Source of the DNA: Castanea sativa
Lineage: Eukaryota; Streptophyta; Magnoliopsida; Fagales; Fagaceae
Length of the DNA stretch: 64,000 nucleotides
Direction of reading: 5' to 3'
NCBI RefSeq assembly: GCF_040712315.1
Contig: NC_134015.1
Coordinates: 20,461,614 to 20,525,613, forward strand
Positions 55,273 to 64,000 of this stretch are shown here, one piece after another. Under the pieces are notes generated by a model. The model saw only the letters and a program-made list of their open reading frames with translations. It had not been told where the DNA came from and ran no database searches. Position 1 is the stretch's first letter; every line of letters starts with the position of its first letter. The translations under genes and the position numbers were made by a program.

Positions 55273-56190
55273 CTAGGACACCATAAATCCTAAGAATTTT
55301 CCAGCGGTAACTTTGAACGCGCATTTGCTTGGATTCAGCTTCATTTTGTACGTCCGAAGAGTGTTGAAAGTCTCCTGGAGATCCCTGAGATGATCAGACA
55401 CCTTTGCGCTTTTCACCAACATATCTTCTACGTAAACCTGAACGTTTCTGCCAATTTGGTGTGCAAACATTTTGTTCATCAATCGCTGATACGTGGCTCC
55501 TGCTTTCTTGAGCCCGAACGGCATCACCTTGTAGCAAAAAAGCCCCTGGCTTGTCACAAATGATGTTTTCTCCTGATCAATCTTATCCAATTTAATTTGA
55601 TTGTACCCAGAGAAGGCGTCCATGAAGCTCAAAAGTTCATGTCTTGAGGTGGAGTCCACTAAGGTGTCAATGCGCGGGAGCGGATAACTGTCTTTAGGGC
55701 ATGCTCTGTTCAGATCCGTGAAGTTAACACACATTCTCCACTTTCTGCTTGATTTCTTGACCATGACTACATTTGCCAGCCAATCAGGGTAGTACACCTC
55801 CCGTATGAAGTTTGCTTCTCGTAGCTTCTGCACTTCCTCTGCTATGGCCCGATCCCGTTCGGGGGCGAACATGCGCTTTTTTTGTCGAACTGGAGAGAAA
55901 GAAGGTGACACGTTCAATTTGTGAACTATGATTGTCGGATCTATTCCAAACACGTCGTCATGGCTCCATGCAAACACGTCGTCATGGCTCCATGCAAACA
56001 CGTCTTGGTTCTCTTTGAGGAATAACACGAGCGCGTGTCGAACCGTTTGGTCGACTAAGGTTCCAATTCTAGTAGTTCGATCGGGCCGAGAATCATCCAG
56101 TCGTACCTCCTCCAATTCTTCCACAGGTTCTGCTACTGTTCTTTGTTCCTCGATGTTCATTGCCTGTAGGTGGTCATCCATCTCCATCAT
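55273..56190 (-). pseudogene. Tat-2 reverse transcriptase
   Basis: Fingers and palm with WRMCVNFTDLNRACPKDSYP, MDAFSGYNQIKLD and MPFGLKKAGATYQR. The active-site loop reads YVEDMLVKS, so the first metal-binding Asp of YxDD is Glu. The segment before the fingers has a 24-bp in-frame tandem duplication (DVFAWSHD twice, 55949-55996 region). The frame stops at FMVS, where the family has Gln. The altered YxDD makes activity very unlikely even without the stop. Confidence 0.87.
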
Positions 56191-56196
56191 GGCAAC

Positions 56197-58155
56197 TTAA
56201 CATCCCCGCGCAGCCACCTGATTTCCTCGCAGTTCTCCAATTCCGTATTCGGTGGGAAACTTGACCATCAGATGGTAGGTAGAGGTGACGGCCTTCCACG
56301 CATTGAGAGTGGGTTGTCCAAGTATGGCATTATATGCTGAGGAGCAATCAACTACGAGAAAAGAAACATCCTTGATTATTTGCTGAGGGTAATCTCTTAC
56401 CGTCACTGCCAACATGACGGATCCTAAAGGATAGACCCGGGTCTCTCTAAAGCCAACGAGGGGCGCGCATGCTGGGATCAGGCGCTCTTTAGCAATCCCC
56501 ATTTGCTGGAACGCGAGGTAGTAAAGGATATTCGCCGAGCTCCCGTTGTCCACCAAAACTCGGTGGATGTTGAAGTCCTCTGTCTGTATCCTAACCATGA
56601 GCGCGTCATCATGTGAGTGGTGAAGGCGCCGGGCCTCTTCTTCCGAAAACCCGATGCTGGAGCTATTCCGTTGTGTTCCTTCTGGCAGGGAACCCGTCGA
56701 CTGGACGCTTTGCACCATCCGTAAATAGGTCTTTCTGGCCTTTTTGGATGACCCTGCTGAAATATTGCCCCCTATTATCATCCGTATGTCTACTACCGGT
56801 GGTTTAGGACGTTCATTTTCCCATCGGGGATTTTGTTCCTGGTTTTGATCCGTTCTCTCCTTCCTGACGAACCTCTGCAACCTACCCTGCCTAATGAGGG
56901 CTTCAATTTGCTGCTTCAAGTCATAACAGTCCGCCGTATCGTGACCATGATCGCCATGAAAGCGGCAGTACCTGTCTCTCGGCCTCTTATTAGGATCTCC
57001 CTTTAGCTTGCCAGGGAACGTCAAAGTTCCTTCGTCTTTAATCTGCATCAACACTTGGTCAATTGGGGCTGTGAGGGGAGTGAAGTTGGTAAACCTTCCC
57101 GTAGGCGGCTTGGGTCGCCGATCCTCCCGTCGTTCTATGGTTCTTGCCCTTTTCTGCCCTTTGTCTGGCTGCATATCTTCTGGCCTTTCCCTCTTTTTAG
57201 GCTTGTCTTCTCTAGAGAGCAAGGCGTCCTCTGCGTTCATATACTTTGTTGCCCTGTAAAACACGTCGGACATAGTCTTTGGGTCATTCTTGTATAAAGA
57301 GAACAAGAACTTACCCTTCCGTAGCCCGTTCGTGAATGCTGCCACGAGTATCTTGTCATCGGCCTCGTCTATCTCGAGAGATTCCTTGTTGAATCGGTCG
57401 AGGTATGATCTCAAGGTCTCGCCTTCTCGCTGCCTGATGTTCAGCAAACACGCAGTGAACTTCTTATGCCGGTGACTCCCAATGAAGTGGGATACAAACT
57501 GCGCGCCTAATTCCTTAAAAGTGCTGGTGGAGTTAAGCGCTAGCCTACTGTACCAGTCCCTTGCAGGTCCTTTCAACGTGGTGAGGAAAGCCCTGCACAT
57601 GATTTCGTTTGGCACGCCCTGAAGATGCATCAGGGTCTTGAAAGATTCCAAATGATCCAAAAGGTCCTTGGATCCGTCATAGTTCTCGATGTGTGGCATG
57701 CGAAATTTTGGAGGAAGGGGGCACGAAGTCACGGGCGTTGTGAAGGGCGAATCTGTTCTGTGGACTAGGTCGTCCAAGTCGCTGGATATTTGTCCCCTCA
57801 GGGCACCCATCATCACGTCCATACGTTCCCTCATCTGCTGCATCTCAGCTGCGATGTGAGGTGGTAAGGTGTCCGAGACAGACGGCGGGTTTGTCTCCGG
57901 CCGCTCCGGTCTAGTCGGTGCAGCGCTACCTTCAGGCCCAATGGCGTTCCTCCCCTCCGGGCTAGCAACTTCCTGGTCTTCCTCTGGTGCACTTTGGTGT
58001 GCATTCCTTTGTCGTAGTCGCTCTTCTAAATCATGATTCTGCTTAGTGAGGCGCTTAACAGCCGCCGCGAGCGTTTGGACTTGCCTTTCTAGCGCTGTGG
58101 CATGCGGTTCTTCGCCTTGATTGTTGATTGTCGCTATCGATCTGGTGAGTACCAT
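56197..58155 (-). CDS. Tat-2 gag-protease polyprotein
   Basis: One uninterrupted 652-codon frame from ATG 58155, ~60 bases after the primer site. Residues ~10-50 form a coiled coil (LAAAVKRLTKQNHDLEERL). The capsid region has PKFRMPHIENYDGSKDLLDH and RDWYSRLALNSTSTFKELG. The zinc-knuckle-like YCRFHGDHGHDTADCYDLK resembles other Tat Gag proteins. The protease shows VLVDNGSSANILY and AYNAILGQPTLNAW; the DNGSS active-site form is usual in this lineage. It is the only intact pol-strand frame of the element. Confidence 0.87.
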   Translation of the reverse strand: MVLTRSIATINNQGEEPHATALERQVQTLAAAVKRLTKQNHDLEERLRQRNAHQSAPEEDQEVASPEGRNAIGPEGSAAPTRPERPETNPPSVSDTLPPHIAAEMQQMRERMDVMMGALRGQISSDLDDLVHRTDSPFTTPVTSCPLPPKFRMPHIENYDGSKDLLDHLESFKTLMHLQGVPNEIMCRAFLTTLKGPARDWYSRLALNSTSTFKELGAQFVSHFIGSHRHKKFTACLLNIRQREGETLRSYLDRFNKESLEIDEADDKILVAAFTNGLRKGKFLFSLYKNDPKTMSDVFYRATKYMNAEDALLSREDKPKKRERPEDMQPDKGQKRARTIERREDRRPKPPTGRFTNFTPLTAPIDQVLMQIKDEGTLTFPGKLKGDPNKRPRDRYCRFHGDHGHDTADCYDLKQQIEALIRQGRLQRFVRKERTDQNQEQNPRWENERPKPPVVDIRMIIGGNISAGSSKKARKTYLRMVQSVQSTGSLPEGTQRNSSSIGFSEEEARRLHHSHDDALMVRIQTEDFNIHRVLVDNGSSANILYYLAFQQMGIAKERLIPACAPLVGFRETRVYPLGSVMLAVTVRDYPQQIIKDVSFLVVDCSSAYNAILGQPTLNAWKAVTSTYHLMVKFPTEYGIGELRGNQVAARGC

Positions 58156-58212
58156 GCAACTTTTTCTCTTAGGAATAGAGCAAAGGCTAAATAGTCTTCC
58201 CTACGCTCTCGT

Positions 58213-58230
58213 TTCCCACAGACGGCGCCA
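58213..58230 (-). other. Primer-binding site of Tat-2
   Basis: Minus strand TGGCGCCGTCTGTGGGAA two bases inside the LTR; it begins with TGG as expected for pairing with a tRNA CCA end. The tRNA is not assigned. Confidence 0.8.
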
Positions 58231-58232
58231 AC

Positions 58233-58752
58233 TGATGAGGTCGAAAAAATCACCAATAAGTTGCAAGCACTCTCCAACTCGAGTCAACACTTGCAAAGAG
58301 AAAACAAAGGGACCTAAAAGAGAGCACCGGTTTGATGCCGGCCAAAAACCCTCCGAAGGTCAAGTTAGAATTCCTTTACAACCCTAGAGTGCCAGAGTTG
58401 AGTCAATTGTGCGTACCTTGATATCTAGGGTTTCTGGGGTATTTATATTGGCGTAGAATTGTCTTTCCTTTTTGGATACAACTTCCTTCTTTAGTTCTTT
58501 TCCATATAGGAGTCTTCTCAAACGTGTGATGCAAGAAGTTCAAGTGTACACGCTTGCGTGGAGATAAAACACAAATCGACTCAAACATATCAAGTGACAT
58601 ACAACCAAGAATTTATAACTAATTCATATATGACAGATACTCAATAAAATTCAACCGTCCTATTTGCGTCACCTACGATGTCAATCCGTCTTCTTCCTCT
58701 CCTTCCCTTCAAGTTCAATGGAGATATCCGTTTCCTATTTTTATCCCCTTCA
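58233..58752 (-). repeat. 5' LTR of Tat-2
   Basis: 520 bp, TG...CA, TATA box at 58440-58447 (minus). Followed by ATTGC, the partner of ATTGT at 48750-48754. Confidence 0.92.
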
Positions 58753-59309
58753 ATTGCGGTGTTTAGTTGGCTAGATTTGTGGAAGAAAAATTGGTGAGAT
58801 TTAGGTATTTTCTTTCTAAACTCACTAACATGTTTTCTCTATGAACTTGAGAGAAATAAAAAGGAAAATATGGAGCTTTGCTCTTTTAGGTTCAGACAAA
58901 AGTAACCCCCAGCACCAAACGTGCAACTGTGCCAATTTTTAATTTTATCTTCACTTTCATATATTCGGTCTTTTGTCTTTTTAAATGTTATCTCACTTTC
59001 TTTTCTTTCTTTTTTTCAATTCCTTTCCTTTTGGTCTTTTTCCAATGTCGTCTAAGTTAGTCTTAGACGTTTCTCTTTTCTTCTTTTTTGTTTTGGGTGC
59101 CCATCTGTTTCTTTCTTCCCCAGTTTTTTTTTTTTTTTTCGGTGTTACAACTTAGGGTTCTTGAATTTTTTGTGTAATTTTTCTTTTAGAAAAATAAAGT
59201 GTTCATTCACACAAATTTTCTTTAATAAAATGTAATGCGGTACCTTTTTATTTTTTATTTTTTATCTAATAGGGATATAATGGTAAAGTTACATCAACTC
59301 TATTTTCTA
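58753..59309. other. Spacer, T-rich
   Basis: No gene. Long CTTTT-rich runs; possibly the right side of the TTTGGTTGG-type fold-back that Tat-2 entered (compare 47815-48754). Confidence 0.4.
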
Positions 59310-59745
59310 GGCAAAAATGGGCAAATGTCCCATTTCCCAAACTAATTAGAGAAATGCTCCTCTTTTGAAACTCGATTTTCTCAAAATTGAGTTTTAAAAA
59401 AAAATTCTGGAGCCCTATAGTGACGTTTTAAGGTGCCTATAGCGACATTTTAAGGACCTATAGCGGCATTTTGTAACTCGAGCTCCATAAACTCGAGTTC
59501 CATGCAAGTTTTTCTTTTTTAAAACTTTTTTTTACCTATAACTCGATTTCATGAAGCTCGAGTTCCAAAACACCGCTATAGGTTCCTTAAAACGTTGCTA
59601 TAAGCTCCTTAAAATGTCACTATAGGGCTTAATTCGATTTTAAAAAAATCGAGTTTCAAAAGAGGAGCATTTCCCTAATTAGTTTGGAAAATGGAGCATA
59701 ATGCTTATTTTTTTTACGCGAAAAGGGCATTTACTCATTTTGGCC
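59310..59745. repeat. Long fold-back repeat with CTATAG... subrepeats
   Basis: Left arm ~59310-59510 and right arm ~59535-59745 are inverted copies, sharing AAACTAATTAG(A/G)GAAATGC, CTCCTCTTTTGAAACTCGAT and CCCTATAGTGAC. Within each arm the unit CTATAGCGACATTTTAAGG repeats three times, and TCGAGTT palindromes lie near the centre. The spacer is only ~25 bases. A transcript would fold into a hairpin of more than 150 bp. Confidence 0.8.
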
Positions 59746-60345
59746 CTAATTTCTATCCTCCCATTTTTCTTCTCAACAAAAAAAATTCATCTTTCTACTT
59801 TTCCACCTCTCTAACCAAACACAAATAAAAGAAACTAAAATTTATTTTATCCTCTCATTTTTTTATCATCTTCCATTTTCTATCCTCTCAATTTTTCATC
59901 CTCTAAATCAAACAGACCCTATGTGTTTATTCTTATAATACTTCTTTCGGATAAGGAAAACAACTCCATGTTCTTTCTTTTCTTGGGAATTTAATGCCTG
60001 TGTAATGGACCATTGGTGTAGGAATCTCTAGCAAGTTGAGTTGCCTCATCCATTAAAATCAAATGAGTTTGGTGGTTTTTTCCAAAGCATTAATTACCAA
60101 GTGTTCTTAAAAGAATTCCTCTCCTTAAATCGATAACCATATTGTTTCATTTAATAAGCTACTTCATTTAAGAAGGGGAAAAAATTGAATCTAGCCAAAG
60201 GTTTATGAATACGATATAACATTGCTCTAGATCCATTTAATGTTTCAATGTCACATAAAACTCTGACCTAATGCTTTTAATCTCCACATATTTATATCAT
60301 TATTTCACACCTTTGTTTCACCTGACATATATTCATTTAAGAGAA
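59746..60345. other. AT-rich spacer
   Basis: Nothing beyond T-rich runs and short scattered frames. Confidence 0.5.
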
Positions 60346-60504
60346 ATGCTAACGACTGCTCTTAGGACATTAGTTAATAATCTATTTAAAGAAAGTTTTT
60401 ATGGGAAAAAAAAACAATTAATATTTTAACAGTTTTTTTCATTTCCTATAAAAGTTGTCTTAAAATGGATTGTTAACCAATGCACTAAAGGCACTTATTA
60501 GCAT
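60346..60504. mobile_element. MITE, family A, copy near 60.4 kb
   Basis: ATGCTAACGACTGCTCTTAG at the left, inverse CTAAAGGCACTTATTAGCAT at the right; 159 bp. Same family as 39371-39535. Confidence 0.7.
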
Positions 60505-61201
60505 GACCCTTCATTTAATGTGCATTTTTTTTTTTTTGAAGGCATGTGCATTTCAAATTTAATTTCCAATTACTAATTCTTTTTGTTCCTTTCTGAAGTC
60601 TGAACATTCATCAATATTATATTACTCAGGATGTAACTAAGAGGTACAAATACAACATGACTTCTTCTTAAATTATGTTAATAAAATAAAATATATAAAT
60701 AATAGTTGCATCATAAAGAAAAAAACAGAAATCATGCTCATAATCCGCATGCAATACTCGAGTCTCGAGAACAACATAGCTTAAATATTCCTTAACATAA
60801 TCATTGTTTCATTTTAGTTTTTATGGTATTTACAAACAAGGTTTAGTTTTAATTTGCACGATCAATCACAAGAGTTTTGTTATACTCAGTAGCATTGCCG
60901 ATTATTTCCTTGCGGGGAACTAATGTTTGAATCTCCTTATTATTGTTTTTGGTTTGATTTTCGTCTTTTTGGTTGGAAGGTTTAATTTGGTACGATTTGA
61001 AAATTTTAGGATTTGATTCACAACTAACAAAATTATATGGTTTAATTTACATTGATCTTAACTTCAAGGATTAAATTGAAAGTTTTGAAGCAATAAGGTT
61101 TAATTTGAAAACACTTAAAAAATTTATTGATCTTAAATTATTAAGTTTAACTTGAAAATATTGAAAATATAGGGGTTTACTTTCAAAATACATTTAAAGT
61201 A
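60505..61201. other. AT-rich spacer
   Basis: No gene or repeat recognised apart from a T run at 60527-60538. Confidence 0.5.
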
Positions 61202-61204
61202 TTA

Positions 61205-61695
61205 GGGTCTGTTTGGTAATAGTTCTCAAGTGTTGTGAAAATATGTGTTTAAAGTACTCATAATGCAAAAAATGTGTTTGATACCATATTTCAAACAACA
61301 TATTTTAAAATATGAAAAAACATAATTGTGTATTTAGTATGTATATGTTTTTTTTTTAAGTGGTAATTTTCTAACATTACAATAATTTTATTAATATTTA
61401 TTAGAGGAGAGAGAGAGAAAGAGAGAGAGAGAGAGACACGTAGTTAATGTTAGGTCTTATCAAGTAAGTCCTACACGTTTCTAAATATTTACAAAATTGT
61501 TATTGAACAATGTTAATTGAAAATTAAAAACTGGTATAGAAAGTTCTCTAAATATAGTGTTTAAATACTCTAAATTGAAAATTGTGACTCAAGCACTCCT
61601 ACCAAACACGTTATTATTATTATTATTTTTTGCTCACAATTTTCAGTATTTAAATACTGAAAACTATTGTTTGGAATCACTTATCAAACATGCCC
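61205..61695. mobile_element. MITE with GGGTCTGTTTGGTAA ends
   Basis: 491 bp between TTA duplications (61202-61204 and 61696-61698). Left GGGTCTGTTTGGTAATAG, right the inverse of GGGCATGTTTGATAAGTG. Contains a GA microsatellite (61404-61437) and an ATT microsatellite. Confidence 0.6.
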
Positions 61696-61698
61696 TTA

Positions 61699-62239
61699 GT
61701 TTTTCAAAATTCAAATATAGTTACCCATGACCCCATATTAATATTATTAATTTATATATTTCCTTTTCCTCAATTTAAAAATAATGAGATATTAATATTA
61801 TCACATGTACATTACACTCTCTTCTGTATAGTGTAAAATTAATTGGTGGAACCCCGCATGTGTGTTAAAAATAAAAAAATAAAAAAAGAAACCCAACGGT
61901 TGTTTGCAGCATATGTTAAACCAAATAATGGTTATATGTTCCACGTTGTTCTGAATTTATTTTTGTTTTCCGTAGAGGATCGGAAGCCCTTTTTTTTGTT
62001 TAGGAAATTACCACCTCAAGCACAAAAAGAGCCCAATATCAATGGCGCCAAAGTCTTTTACTTTTTGGCAACTTAGTACACTAGCAGTTCACTGTAGTAA
62101 AAAATTATTAAAAAAATATATTATTTTATGCCTTTTGTTAGGTTTTTATGATATCAAGATAAAATTTTTAACTTCACCACTCACGTGGAAAAAAACTAAA
62201 CTGGAAACACAAGAATATTGATAAGGGTTTTCCTCCTTT
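61699..62239. other. AT-rich spacer
   Basis: A 77-codon plus-strand frame (61843-62076) has no recognisable features; otherwise AT-rich sequence. Confidence 0.45.
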
Positions 62240-62337
62240 TTTTTTTAAAGAGACTGAATTCTCATAAACGGCAAAAACCAAATACAAAGAGCAATACAAA
62301 ACACACCAACAGCTAATAGAACAGTAACAACATAGAC

Positions 62338-62939
62338 TAGGGCTGTCCATTGGTCGGGCGGGTCGGGTTTTTGCCCAACCTGCAATCGACCAGTAAAAGT
62401 TCAGGTGGGTGATATTTCAACCTGCAACCGACTCGTAACAGTAACGGATTCATCGATTCAAGTTGTCAGCGGGTGGTGGTCAATTTCGGGTGAACCTGAT
62501 TTCACCAGAATCCTTCAAAACACGGCGAGATCTTGCCAGATCCATCCAAGATCCGGTGAGATCCCATCGGGTCCGACGGGATTTCTGCCAAATCGTGATG
62601 AAAAATCACTAGTTCGGCCAGATCCAGTGTTTATTGTGTTAGAAATTGACGGATTTAAGTGAAAAAGTGGTCGGAATCTGGAAAAAGGGGTTGGAATCTG
62701 GAAAAAAGTGGCTAGAATCTGGAAAAAAAAATGACCAGAATCTGGAAAAAATGGTCGGATTTTGCATGGACTTCAGTTTGGGTCAAGTTTCATGGGTTTT
62801 GAATTGAAAAAATCGATAACCGACCCGCTGGGTGTCGAGTTAGCAAAGTCGGAAACCGCATCCGACCGCCGAAGTAGTCGGATTGAGTGGCGGCTAGTTG
62901 GACGGGTTAGGAGGGTCGCTGGTTTGCCTGGACACCCTA
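62338..62939. mobile_element. Non-autonomous hAT element inside the LINE
   Basis: 602 bp with ends TAGGGCTGTCC and, inverted, TAGGGTGTCC, bracketed by a perfect 8-bp duplication ACATAGAC (62330-62337 and 62940-62947). End sequence and 8-bp duplication are those of hAT transposons. It holds GTCGGGCGGGTCGGG-type GC-rich ends and GGAATCTGGAAAAA repeats but no transposase. Confidence 0.88.
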
Positions 62940-62966
62940 ACATAGACCAAAAACAAAGAACCCTAC

Positions 62967-63785
62967 CTAGATAGATCCCTCTAATTTAAGAAGATCAAAC
63001 AAAAAACCTTGGATCTCACTCCTCCAAACATATTTTTCTTTAGATTTTTTGGCATATTGGGCAAGTTCATGGGCTTTTTTGTTGCTGTTCTTGTCAATGT
63101 GTTTGACTTTTGCCTCTTGAAAGTTGCTACAAACTTGCCCAATACCTTTTATAATATGACCCGCAACCCCCCTAACATCTATGGTTTCAATAGCTTGGAT
63201 AGTCAAGAGGGAGTCACCCTCAACTATGATTTTCTCCAAGCCCAATTCTTTAGCCAAAACTAAGCCTTGTTCAACTGTGATTGCTTCAGTTTCCTCAACA
63301 GAGTATCTTCCTAGAAGTGGCATAGACATAGCAGCTATCACTCTTCTATTCCAACCTCGAATTAACATTCCCACCCCGAATTGACCATTGGTCAAAGGAA
63401 TGGCACCATCCACATTTATAGTGTAGAAACCCTCTTATGGAGGTTCCCATTGTCGCTTCTTGTTCTCTTTATGCTTTGCCTTCAAACCATTTACATCTTT
63501 GTAGTCTTCAGTCATCCGAATTGCAGACCTCCAAATATGAGCTGCTGGTTCTCCATTTTCCTCATAAATTACCTGGTTCCTATTTAACCAAATCCTCCAA
63601 GCCACACCAAAAAACTTCTCTAGATCCCTTTGGGTTCCCTGGTGGAGAATTTCAATGGCCAGGTCTGAAACATCCCTATTGATATCCATCATACAAATGG
63701 GACAGTCCTCCCACATCTTCCACACACAACTAGCTATCTCACGTTTAAAAATGGCATGCTCAACAGATTCTATATGATGATGCCC
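62967..63785 (-). pseudogene. LINE ORF2 C-terminal end with RNase H domain
   Basis: Upstream piece (63725-63435) with FFGVAWRIWLNRNQVIYE is the region after the RT domain of plant L1 elements. A TAA after QWEPP separates it from an RNase H domain (RVT_3 type, 63413-62967) whose acids are visible in NVDGAIPL, ETEAITVEQGL and VEGDSLLTIQ. Everything upstream, including RT, is missing, so it is inactive. Confidence 0.83.
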
Positions 63786-63790
63786 TTTTC

Positions 63791-64000
63791 AAAATAATAT
63801 TAATTGAGCAAGATTTAGGTACTGTTCTTTAGGTTTCTATTTTAGGATTCTACAATGTGAATTTTTTTCTCATAGGAAGGAAGTGTATTTTTTAATTAAG
63901 TAGCCACATGGCTGAATTTAAAGATGAGAATTTAAGAAACAACACTTAAAGTACTGTATCTAAATTTTGTCCATATTAATTCATGTACGTAATCCATTGT
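63791..64000. other. Spacer to the window end
   Basis: AT-rich, no feature seen. Confidence 0.5.

Larger units (their letters stand above)
48755..58752 (-). mobile_element. Second Tat-lineage Ty3/gypsy element (Tat-2)
   Basis: 10.0 kb, minus strand. LTRs of exactly 520 bp each (48755-49274 and 58233-58752) differ at about 28 positions by my alignment, without gaps. The target duplication is ATTGT/ATTGC (one mismatch). Primer site TGGCGCCGTCTGTGGG (58215-58230) and purine tract CTGAAGGGGGCAAC (49275-49288) are clear. The order is gag-protease, RT, RNase H, archaeal-type RNase H, integrase, then a palindromic satellite and an oppositely oriented spliced gene before the 3' LTR. RT and integrase are inactivated. 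Confidence 0.93.
62240..63790 (-). mobile_element. 5'-truncated L1-type LINE
   Basis: The minus strand carries the last part of a LINE ORF2, a 3' UTR and an A-rich tail (T run at 62240-62255 on the plus strand). The 5' edge is abrupt near 63785, as expected for 5' truncation. The 3' UTR is interrupted by a 602-bp hAT-type insertion. I could not match target duplications at the ends. Confidence 0.75.

Noticed and set aside
47815..59930. One large fold-back element interrupted by Tat-2
   Set aside because: TTTGGTTGGG-like words occur on both sides in inverted form, but the similarity is weak and low-complexity; I could not align arms with confidence.

Overview
This is nuclear DNA of a plant, most likely a woody eudicot. 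It is AT-rich and repeat-dense, and it holds one intron-containing plant gene of the neprosin/DUF239 family. It also holds several plant-lineage LTR retrotransposons (Tat-type Ty3/gypsy with a second, archaeal-type RNase H; Ty1/copia), an L1-type LINE end, a tRNA-derived SINE and many MITEs. Some MITE ends remind me of Fagaceae genomes, but I cannot fix the family or species from the sequence alone.

Layout. 1-2740 is AT-rich spacer. 2746-4760 is a small non-autonomous LTR element with a perfect 5-bp target duplication. 6607-21147 is a 14.5-kb Tat-type gypsy element on the minus strand (Tat-1), with gag, protease, RT, RNase H, second RNase H and integrase, all broken by stops. Its 5.2-kb 3' region is rich in tandem repeats and holds a SINE and a MITE. 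25850-28023 is the 3' remnant of another Tat-like element, with a broken antisense ORF and part of an LTR. 30400-34854 is a defective copia element with 159-bp LTRs. 36790-43282 is the neprosin-family gene on the minus strand: seven exons, all introns in phase 0, about 430 residues, apparently intact. 45.5-48.5 kb carries three MITEs. 48755-58752 is a second Tat element (Tat-2), whose pol is dead but which carries an intact-looking four-coding-exon gene on the opposite strand. 59.3-62 kb holds fold-back elements, and 62240-63790 is a LINE 3' end invaded by a hAT-type element.

How it fits together. The host contribution is essentially one gene, a probable secreted neprosin-type protein with a TATA box and a palindromic G-box upstream. 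Everything else is layered mobile DNA. The three full LTR elements have LTR pairs that differ by about 4-5.5% by eye, so they may have inserted in a similar period. The most interesting signals are the spliced antisense gene of Tat-2 and the extreme enrichment of the pentamer CCGTC/GACGG around it. Next come the palindrome-bearing 44-bp satellite beside it, and an ordered set of short motif clusters (GTCAA, then TGACGT, then GCGCGTGG) shared by the Tat-1 3' region and the copia leader.
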